Assembly: GCA_964394795.1 (NCBI GenBank)
Contig: CAYMYX010000019.1
Location: forward strand, 1-30,899
DNA: 30,899 nt
DNA from: CAYFUF01 sp964394795
Lineage (GTDB): Bacteria > Bacillota > Clostridia > Tissierellales > Peptoniphilaceae
Direction of reading: 5' to 3'
Shown here one piece after another: positions 14,410 through 20,892 of this stretch. Positions within the stretch are counted from its first letter, which is position 1. Each line of letters begins with the position of its first letter. The translations under genes and the position numbers were made by a program. A model generated the notes under the pieces. That model saw only the letters and a list, made by a program, of their open reading frames with translations. It made no database searches and was not told the origin of the DNA.

Positions 14410-15904
14410 GATTATGGATACTAACCACATTGCCCAAAGAAGGCATGAGGATAGAGCTAAGCAAAGGGAGGAAAGGAAGAAAAACCTGGCCCCCTTGGAT
14501 AGAGAAAGAACGCAAGTCGAAGATATGGACCGTGGTGTTTACGACTTAAAGAACACCTTCGAGTACAGCTATAAGGCGGAAAACGGTCTGACCGAGAAGG
14601 TCATCCACGAAATCCACGACAATAAGGAAGACGAACCCCAATGGATGCTGGAGAAGAGACTGGAAGCCTTAGAAATTTTTAATAAAACCGAAAACCCTAC
14701 TTGGGGACCTGACCTTTCTGCTGTGGATATGGAGCAAATCTCCATGTATATCCGTCCCAAAGCCCAGATGGAGCGGGACTGGACCAACGTGCCTGATGAG
14801 ATTCGAGACACCTTCGACAAGTTAGGTATTCCCGAGGCCGAGTTGGAACAACTCGCTGGCGTTGGCGCCCAGTATGACTCGGAAGTCGTCTACCACAACA
14901 TGAAGGACTACCTTCTTGAACAAGGGGTCATCTACACCGACTTTGACTCCGCCGTTCGTGAATATCCGGATATGATTCAGCAGTACTTCGGTACGGTAAT
15001 CAACCCCAACCTCCACCGTTACGCTGCTTTGCACTATGCGGTATGGTCAGGCGGATCCTTCGTTTACGTGCCCGAGGGCGTCGAAGTCGACATCCCTCTC
15101 CAATCCTACTTCCGCCTCAATGCACCTGGGGCTGGCCAATTTGAGCACACCCTGATTATTGTCGAGAAGGGGGCATCCGTCCACTTCATCGAAGGTTGCT
15201 CAGCACCAAAGTACAACACCCTCAACCTCCACGCCGGAGCCGTTGAGCTTGTCATCAAGGAAGGCGCTAAGCTTCGCTATTCCACCATCGAGAACTGGTC
15301 GAGAAACATGTACAACCTGAACACCAAGCGAGCTCGGGTAGAAAAAGACGGAAAGATTGAGTGGATTTCCGGGTCGTTCGGGTCAGCTGTCTCCATGCTT
15401 TACCCAACGAGTCTCCTACTTGGAGAAGGCGCGAAGAGCGAATTCACCGGCATTACCTTTGCAGGTGAAGGCCAACACTTGGATACGGGTGCTCAGGTCA
15501 TGCACTACGCTCCTCACACTTCGTCATCCATCAATACCAAGTCGATCTCCAAGAGCGGTGGCGTCGCCATCTACCGCGGTACGGTAGATATTGGTCCAAC
15601 GGCTGCAGGTTCCAAATCCACGGTTTCCTGTGAGTCCCTCATGTTAGACGATCAGAGTAGGGCGGACACGATTCCAACCATCCGCATCAAGAATGACGAT
15701 GTCGATTTGGGCCACGAAGCGAAGATTGGCCGCATCGACGAGAACGCCATCTTCTATTTGATGAGCCGTGGCATTCCTGAGGATGAGGCGAAAGCCATGA
15801 TCGTCCGAGGCTTTGCCGAACCAATCGCTAAAGAGCTCCCTATGGAATACGCGGTAGAGATGAACAACCTGATTAGTCTCGAACTGAAAGGGGCGATCGG
15901 ATAA
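14402..15904 (+). CDS. sufB: Fe-S cluster scaffold protein SufB
   Basis: Builds the nascent cluster together with SufC and SufD. The 500-residue protein has an N-terminal charged segment (residues ~10-45, rich in Arg/Lys/Glu), YDSEVVYHN, FVYVPEGVEV, the beta-helix core, GCSAPKYN with C266, and TVSCESLMLDD with C410. These align with the E. coli SufB cysteines C254 and C405 that I recall as functional. The end motif FYLMSRGIPEDEAKAMIVRGF is typical. GGGGAGGAGG just before ATG 14402 sets the start inside the end of sufC. The sufB stop and the sufD start share one base (TAATG). Confidence 0.97.
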   Translation: MPEIMDTNHIAQRRHEDRAKQREERKKNLAPLDRERTQVEDMDRGVYDLKNTFEYSYKAENGLTEKVIHEIHDNKEDEPQWMLEKRLEALEIFNKTENPTWGPDLSAVDMEQISMYIRPKAQMERDWTNVPDEIRDTFDKLGIPEAELEQLAGVGAQYDSEVVYHNMKDYLLEQGVIYTDFDSAVREYPDMIQQYFGTVINPNLHRYAALHYAVWSGGSFVYVPEGVEVDIPLQSYFRLNAPGAGQFEHTLIIVEKGASVHFIEGCSAPKYNTLNLHAGAVELVIKEGAKLRYSTIENWSRNMYNLNTKRARVEKDGKIEWISGSFGSAVSMLYPTSLLLGEGAKSEFTGITFAGEGQHLDTGAQVMHYAPHTSSSINTKSISKSGGVAIYRGTVDIGPTAAGSKSTVSCESLMLDDQSRADTIPTIRIKNDDVDLGHEAKIGRIDENAIFYLMSRGIPEDEAKAMIVRGFAEPIAKELPMEYAVEMNNLISLELKGAIG

Positions 15905-16980
15905 TGACAATTCAAGAAAAAGTAATTCACCACGATGATACTAGGGGCAGTGTTCTACCGGTCCTCACCAATCGGTGGTTAAAAGTAAATGACGTGCCTG
16001 TGGATTTAGAACTTGCAGATAAAGTAAGCTACGAAGCCCTTCAACCGGAAGCGCCCTTAACAGCAGACTTTGACCGCTTGGTCGAAGAGTCAGGCCACGG
16101 CATTTCAAAAGCAGTCCTACAGGAAAATAAAGACCTTGCTAATTTTGAGCAAACCATTACCGTTCTCCATGGTGACCACAAGAGATATGACCTCCCACTT
16201 TCAAAAGAGGACAGACAATTGGTTGACCGGCACCACATTGTTGCCGAGCCTGGTCACTGTGGATCTCTGGTTATTCGCGCCTATAGCGAAGATGATGAAG
16301 CTGCCGTTCGTAACGGTGTTATCTACGTAGACGTTCAAGAGGATGCGATCGTCCGCCTTGTTCTGGTAAACCAGCTTAATGCCAAGTCGAAAAACAACCA
16401 GTCCATTATCGCAAACGTTAAAGACGGCGGGATCCTCCACCTGGTTCAAGTCGAGCTGGGTAGCGAACGGACCAACCTAAACTACGCTTGTGACTTGACC
16501 GGTTTCGAGTCGATGACGACTGCCTACTGCGCTTACATCGCATCCAAAGAAGAAGAGATTGACCTCTTCTATGACATCAAGCACATTGCTCCCTTCAGCA
16601 ATTCAGATATCCAAGTGAACGGCGCCTTATTGGATAAGGCAAAGAAGAGCTTCCGCGGCACCATCGACTTCATCAAGGGGTCCGTTGGATCCAAAGGAAA
16701 CGAGGAAGAATTTGCTATCCTCATGAGCGACGAAGCTCACTCCATCGCAGTTCCTCTACTTCTGTCGGGGGAGAGCGATGTGGAAGGTAATCACGCCGCT
16801 TCGGCAGGCCGCTTGGAACCTGACAAGTTGTTCTATATCATGTCGAGGGGCTTAGACCAGAAGCAAGCGGAGAGTTTGGCGGTTGAGGCAAGGATGGCCC
16901 CCACTTTGGACCGCATACAAGACGAAGAACTGAGAAAGGAACTCAAGGCAGAGATACACGAAAGGATTATCAATCGATGA
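15904..16980 (+). CDS. sufD: Fe-S cluster assembly protein SufD
   Basis: SufB paralogue that completes the SufBC2D scaffold and helps iron entry. The C-terminal beta-helix part is clear: GTIDFIKGS, ILMSDEAHSIAVPLL, VEGNHAASAGRL (with the His of the SufB-SufD interface region) and LFYIMSRGLDQKQAESLAVEA. At 358 residues it is shorter than E. coli or B. subtilis SufD (about 420-440), mainly through a reduced N-terminal part; short forms occur in anaerobic Bacillota. It starts in TAATG at the sufB stop, with GAAAGGGG (15887-15894) upstream, and its stop overlaps sufS by 4 bp (ATGA). Confidence 0.92.
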   Translation: MTIQEKVIHHDDTRGSVLPVLTNRWLKVNDVPVDLELADKVSYEALQPEAPLTADFDRLVEESGHGISKAVLQENKDLANFEQTITVLHGDHKRYDLPLSKEDRQLVDRHHIVAEPGHCGSLVIRAYSEDDEAAVRNGVIYVDVQEDAIVRLVLVNQLNAKSKNNQSIIANVKDGGILHLVQVELGSERTNLNYACDLTGFESMTTAYCAYIASKEEEIDLFYDIKHIAPFSNSDIQVNGALLDKAKKSFRGTIDFIKGSVGSKGNEEEFAILMSDEAHSIAVPLLLSGESDVEGNHAASAGRLEPDKLFYIMSRGLDQKQAESLAVEARMAPTLDRIQDEELRKELKAEIHERIINR

Positions 16981-18254
16981 GTAAAGAACTTTCTTTAGAA
17001 GAAATTGAACAAATCCTCGAGGACCCCGGTTTTGACATCGATGCTGTGCGTAGTGACTTTGCTTACCTTCAGCTTGAGGGCCAACCCGTTATCTATTTGG
17101 ATAACGCGGCAACCACTCAACGACCTAACCAGGTCATCGATCGGGTCGCTAAGTTTTACCGAGAAGAAAATGCTAACCCCTTGCGAGGCAATCACCGCCT
17201 CAGTATCTTGGCTACCCAAGCCAACGAGCTAGGCAGGGAGAAGGTAAGGGAGTTTATCAATGCCAAGGAAAGCGTCGAAGTTCTCTTCACGCGAAATGCA
17301 ACGGAAAGCTTGAACTTGGTTTCGACCGCTTGGGGAATGGAACACCTTAAAGAGGGAGACGAAGTCTTGATCACCCGGATGGAGCACCACTCCAATTCGG
17401 TGAACTGGCAATTTGTATGCCAACAGACAGGCGCCAATCTTCGCTATATCGAGCTTAATGATGACTTTGGTTTGGATATGGAGGACTTCGAAGACAAGCT
17501 CAACGAAAAAACCAAGGTCCTCTCCTTCACCGGAGCTTCCAACGTCCTTTCTACCGTCCCCGATGCGAAGGCCATGATCAAAAAAGCCCGCGAGTTTGGT
17601 GCCCTAACCGTCGTCGACGGAGCCCAACTTACCCCTCATGAAAAGGTCGATGTCCAAGATATGGACTGCGACTTCTTCGCCTTCTCCGGCCACAAGATGC
17701 TAGCCCCCTTCGGGATAGGCGTACTTTATGGCAAACGGGATATCTTGGAGAACATGAGACCCTTCCTTTACGGTGGGGAAATGATTGAGTATGTTTACGA
17801 CGACTACGCTACCTTTGCAGAGCTGCCTTACAAGTTTGAAGCTGGCACGCAAAACGTCGGCGGAGTAGTGGGCCTCCATGCCGCCATCGACTACATGGAA
17901 AATATCGGCTTGGATAAGATTGAGCGCTACGAGAAAGCCTTGGGCGAATATTGTGCAATAAAGCTAAAAGAGCGGAAGGATATTGAGTTGTATCATCCGG
18001 AGCATGGCCCCCGTGGTGCTGCCGTTGCCTTCAATATTAAGGACGTCCACCCCCACGATGTGTCTACCATCATGGACTTTAACGGGATCGCCATCAGAAG
18101 CGGCCACCACTGCACCCAACAGCTTCACAAGGCTTTGGGCCAAGGGTCTAGCTGCCGAGTTTCCTTCTCCTTCTACAACACGAGGGAAGAATGTGATGCC
18201 TTCTTGGCGACCATCGACGAAGTTAACGAAACCATGGGATTAGGAGGCAACTAA
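16977..18254 (+). CDS. sufS: Cysteine desulfurase SufS
   Basis: Pyridoxal-phosphate enzyme that takes sulfur from cysteine as a persulfide and passes it to SufU. The 425 residues show YLDNAATTQRP, MEHHSNSVNWQ, VVDGAQLTPH, the PLP lysine in FSGHKMLAP (K240) and the catalytic cysteine in RSGHHCTQQ (C379). The short RxGHHC loop marks the group II (SufS) type. The sequence around the lysine reads HKMLAPFGIG where GPTGIG is common, a small variation. A ~25-residue N-terminal extension precedes the fold. It is coupled to sufD by an ATGA overlap and to sufU by TAATG. Confidence 0.97.
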   Translation: MSKELSLEEIEQILEDPGFDIDAVRSDFAYLQLEGQPVIYLDNAATTQRPNQVIDRVAKFYREENANPLRGNHRLSILATQANELGREKVREFINAKESVEVLFTRNATESLNLVSTAWGMEHLKEGDEVLITRMEHHSNSVNWQFVCQQTGANLRYIELNDDFGLDMEDFEDKLNEKTKVLSFTGASNVLSTVPDAKAMIKKAREFGALTVVDGAQLTPHEKVDVQDMDCDFFAFSGHKMLAPFGIGVLYGKRDILENMRPFLYGGEMIEYVYDDYATFAELPYKFEAGTQNVGGVVGLHAAIDYMENIGLDKIERYEKALGEYCAIKLKERKDIELYHPEHGPRGAAVAFNIKDVHPHDVSTIMDFNGIAIRSGHHCTQQLHKALGQGSSCRVSFSFYNTREECDAFLATIDEVNETMGLGGN

Positions 18255-18691
18255 TGGATTTAAAGCAGATTTACTCCCAAATCATCATGCAGCACTCAAG
18301 GTCCTCCGACTATAAGTACGAGATGGAGGAGCCTGACTTCACCGAGCGGGGCCACAACCCCAGTTGCGGCGATGATATCCAGTTATCCGTCAAAATGGAT
18401 GGGGATATCATCGAAGAGATTTCCTTCACAGGCCACGGCTGTGCGATTAGCCAAGCTTCCACTTCCCTCATGTGTGAACTGATCGAAGGGGAAAATATCC
18501 AAGACGCTAAGAAACAAGTTGAGGACTTCCTCGGCATGATTAAGGGGGAGAAGACCAATATGGATGAGCTGGAAGATAGCTTAGGCGACGCAGTCGCCCT
18601 CCAAAGCATCTCCGTCATGCCTCAACGGGTCAAATGCGCCGTGTTGGCTTGGCACACCCTCGATGAGATTATCAAGGAAAAGGGATTATAA
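18254..18691 (+). CDS. sufU: SufU sulfur-transfer protein
   Basis: Zinc-dependent sulfurtransferase that receives persulfide sulfur from SufS in Gram-positive SUF systems. The 145-residue protein has the four expected zinc ligands: NPSCGDD (C38, D40), GHGC (C63) and RVKC (C128). The insert between the second and third cysteines separates SufU from IscU. It is the last gene of the operon; a terminator follows at once. Confidence 0.96.
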   Translation: MDLKQIYSQIIMQHSRSSDYKYEMEEPDFTERGHNPSCGDDIQLSVKMDGDIIEEISFTGHGCAISQASTSLMCELIEGENIQDAKKQVEDFLGMIKGEKTNMDELEDSLGDAVALQSISVMPQRVKCAVLAWHTLDEIIKEKGL

Positions 18692-18703
18692 ACTAACTAA
18701 CGA

Positions 18704-18740
18704 AAGACTTCTTGCAGAAATTGCAGGAGGTCTTTTTTTG
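18704..18740 (+). terminator. Terminator of the suf operon
   Basis: 18704-18716 pairs with 18722-18734 (13 bp with two G-U pairs, 5-nt loop), followed by a T-run to 18739. Confidence 0.88.
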
Positions 18741-18819
18741 ATTTCGAATCGGGTCACTAAGAACTTGGAATTAGGGGTAGAAGCTAGGAGACAATACGAG
18801 AACAAAGAAAGTAGGGAAC

Positions 18820-19677
18820 ATGGAAAGAAAAAGTAGTTTTAAAGGGGTGCGAATCGATAAGGCCAAGTGGTCGATTCCTCTCATTATTATTGTTGCGTAT
18901 GTGGCCATGGGACTTATCGTCGAACCGCTGCCCAAGATTCTAGAAGGCTTGGGGATTATATATACATCGCCTTCCCAGTTACTCACGGACTATTTTGCGA
19001 TAGCAGGGATAGGCGCGCCTTTATGGAACAGCGCGAGTATGGTCGCCTTCATGAGCCTGGTTATCCGAGCTACGAAGACCCCCTTCACGGGATCAATGAT
19101 TTCCACCGCCTTCCTGAAGTTCCACGAAGGCTACAACCTCTATAACGTGGGTTTTGCTGCGGGCATTATCGGGATGGTCTTCATGTCCACCTTCAAACTC
19201 TTCGGTTACGAAATCAGCTCGGTGGCCATCATATCGGATATCCGCTTCAGCCGCCTTATCTATGTGTTTATCGCCATCTATGTGATTCTCTTGGTTTACG
19301 GCCTCTACATCGATCGAAAGGCCCTGTCCAAGTACCCCAAGCTCATCAACAACATTGCCCGGTCTATTACCGACTACTTCTATGAGAAGGAGGCGACTCG
19401 TATTATCGTCGATATAAAAAATGAAGACGAGATGGAGATGAAGGTCTTGGCCAATATTTACCTCACCCAAAAAGAGGTAGATGACCTCCTCTACTTAATG
19501 GACCAGCCTAGCCAGCCCGAAAATGAGTACTACTATAGCGAACTTTTGCACACGGACGGCCGTCAACAATTGAGACTCTTAGGGTCTTTATTGGATGATT
19601 TCCGGATTTCCTCATCCAACGAGGGAACAGAATTTATTTTGATAAAAAACTTCCCCCAGGAGAAAAATTCGAATTAG
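18820..19677 (+). CDS. Membrane protein resembling the N-terminal half of DUF1576, with a cytosolic tail
   Basis: No function is known to me. The 285-residue protein has four likely membrane helices (about 18-36, 58-84, 108-126, 145-164), followed by ~120 soluble residues. The stretch YTSPSQLLTDYFAIAGIG with LWNSA, then GSMISTAFLKFHEGYNLYN, recalls the start of DUF1576 membrane proteins, which as I recall are over 400 residues with about ten helices. Here the membrane part stops after four helices, and a Glu/Asp-rich tail follows (beta-like IIVDIKNED, helical KEVDDLLYLMDQ, and a final EFILIKNF). A weak TAGGGA site precedes the ATG. It stands alone between the suf terminator and the DnaA-box region. 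The family assignment is from memory and moderate. Confidence 0.7.
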   Translation: MERKSSFKGVRIDKAKWSIPLIIIVAYVAMGLIVEPLPKILEGLGIIYTSPSQLLTDYFAIAGIGAPLWNSASMVAFMSLVIRATKTPFTGSMISTAFLKFHEGYNLYNVGFAAGIIGMVFMSTFKLFGYEISSVAIISDIRFSRLIYVFIAIYVILLVYGLYIDRKALSKYPKLINNIARSITDYFYEKEATRIIVDIKNEDEMEMKVLANIYLTQKEVDDLLYLMDQPSQPENEYYYSELLHTDGRQQLRLLGSLLDDFRISSSNEGTEFILIKNFPQEKNSN

Positions 19678-19855
19678 GATTCATAAACTTTCACTCGAAA
19701 CCAATAAGAACGATTGTTCGAACACAACATCTTGATTTAATTTTAAGGCGACCACAATTTCTTTTATAAACTTGCAAAGGAAGCGAAAATATTCTGCTGA
19801 AATTCAACGCGTATTATAAAGGACTAGTTTTGTCAAATCCATGTAAAAATTGTGC

Positions 19856-19957
19856 TTATCCACCGAATTGTGGATAAGTTGGGGACAAAAGAGACGAGCG
19901 ATTCAGTTTTCCCGAACTTTATCCACATTATCCACAAAAGTCAAAAGTTGTGGAAAT
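19856..19957. promoter_or_regulatory. Cluster of five DnaA-box-like sites
   Basis: Box 1 is 19856-19864 (plus, 8/9 to TTATCCACA). Box 2 is 19869-19877 (minus, 9/9). Boxes 3 and 4, 19919-19927 and 19928-19936, are both 9/9, plus strand and directly abutting. Box 5 is 19949-19957 (minus; one mismatch to TTWTNCACA). Boxes 1 and 2 form a palindrome with 9-bp arms (19855-19863/19870-19878). The density is far above chance. No dnaA or dnaN is adjacent. Confidence 0.85.
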
Positions 19958-20079
19958 TATTGTTGGTCAAGGGGATGGCCCTCTTCTGTATAATGATATT
20001 TATTCAAAGCCCATGGACTAGCCTTTAGTGGTTAAATTTATTCATCGGAATTTATGGAGATTTTCTTAAAGAAAAATAC

Positions 20080-20108
20080 TTGTAAAATCACCTAATAATG
20101 GGTACATT
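20080..20108 (+). promoter_or_regulatory. Possible hpf-proximal promoter
   Basis: TTGTAA (20080-20085) and TACATT (20103-20108) are 17 bp apart, each 4/6 to consensus. An alternative -10, TATAAT, lies at 19989-19994 without a good -35, just downstream of the DnaA boxes. Confidence 0.3.
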
Positions 20109-20136
20109 CATTAAAAGAAGAACAAGGAGGTTTACG

Positions 20137-20679
20137 ATGAATGTACAATTTGTAGCAAAAAACATTACACTGCGCGACCATTTCAAGAGCCTAGTTGAAG
20201 AGAAGATTACGAGGCTAAACAAGTACTTCAGACACGATACGGTGGAGACAACAGTCACCTTATCCACTGAGGGTAGCGATGATAAGCGTGCAGAAATTAC
20301 CATTCGTTCTATGAACAATTCAACGGTGTTCCGTGCGGATCAGACTTCTAAAGACCTACTTGAGAGCGTGGATATGTGTATCGATTCGTTGATTTCACAG
20401 ATATCCAAAAATAAGACTAAGATGCTGAACCGCAGACAAGAAAATTCATCCATCCGCTACGACCAATTGGAAGCGCTTGAAGATGAAAACGGTAACGACG
20501 AGCCGGAGATTGCGAGAACGAAATACCTTGAGGTCAACCCGATGAGTGCTGAGGAAGCTTGCCTTCAAATGGAACTGATTGACCACGACTTCTTCCTCTT
20601 CCGCGATCCGGACACCAATGAAATCAATGCGGTATATAAGAGAAAAGCAGGAAATTACGGTTTGTTGATTCCTGAATAA
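20137..20679 (+). CDS. hpf: Long-form ribosome hibernation promoting factor
   Basis: Binds the 30S subunit at the decoding region and joins ribosomes into inactive 100S dimers in slow growth. At 180 residues it is the long form: an N-terminal S30AE domain (residues ~1-100, MNVQFVAKNITLRDHFKSLVEEK), an acidic linker, and a C-terminal dimerisation domain (RTKYLEVNPMSAEEACLQM...LFRDPDTNEINAVYKR). The start at 20137 is fixed by AAGGAGG at 20124-20130; an in-frame ATG 13 codons upstream precedes that site. It lies just before secA as in many Bacillota, but a terminator separates them. A DnaA-box cluster lies upstream. Confidence 0.97.
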   Translation: MNVQFVAKNITLRDHFKSLVEEKITRLNKYFRHDTVETTVTLSTEGSDDKRAEITIRSMNNSTVFRADQTSKDLLESVDMCIDSLISQISKNKTKMLNRRQENSSIRYDQLEALEDENGNDEPEIARTKYLEVNPMSAEEACLQMELIDHDFFLFRDPDTNEINAVYKRKAGNYGLLIPE

Positions 20680-20696
20680 GACATACAGAGTTTACG

Positions 20697-20732
20697 GCGT
20701 TAGCTAGGGGCGACCCTGGCTAACGCTTTTTA
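20697..20732 (+). terminator. Terminator after hpf
   Basis: 20697-20709 pairs with 20714-20726 (13 bp with one G-U, GCGA tetraloop), followed by TTTTT. Confidence 0.9.
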
Positions 20733-20751
20733 TGTGTTCGAGGGTAAAGTT

Positions 20752-20806
20752 TTGACAGGGTAGACACAGGAAAAACAATTTTACCTGTTAGCATAGAGTG
20801 GCTAAC
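20752..20806 (+). promoter_or_regulatory. secA promoter and leader hairpin
   Basis: A perfect -35 TTGACA (20752-20757) has a weak -10 AACAAT 16 bp away (20774-20779). The leader then holds GTTAGC-N8-GCTAAC (20787-20806), the same core as the hpf terminator stem. Confidence 0.45.
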
Positions 20807-20892
20807 TATGAAGATAAGCAAAAAGGTGGTAGAATAAATAGGCGTAATTATGGAATATTGGCGTAACTGCCTTGAGAGATAAAGGGGGAAGT

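Larger units (their letters stand above)
19678..20136. other. Gene-free region with DnaA-box cluster and hpf leader
   Basis: 459 bp without a supportable gene. Its left part (19678-19855) is AT-rich with no clear terminator for the preceding gene. The middle (19856-19957) is packed with DnaA-box sequences. The right part has a TATAAT at 19989-19994, the inverted repeat TTTTCTT-A-AAGAAAA at 20061-20075, and a possible second promoter close to hpf. Confidence 0.8.

Noticed and set aside
19678..20136. The DnaA-box region as the chromosome's oriC
   Set aside because: dnaA, dnaN and rpmH are absent, genes on both sides run in the same direction, and I see no DnaA-trio repeat. An accessory cluster fits better, although GC skew of the full chromosome would decide.
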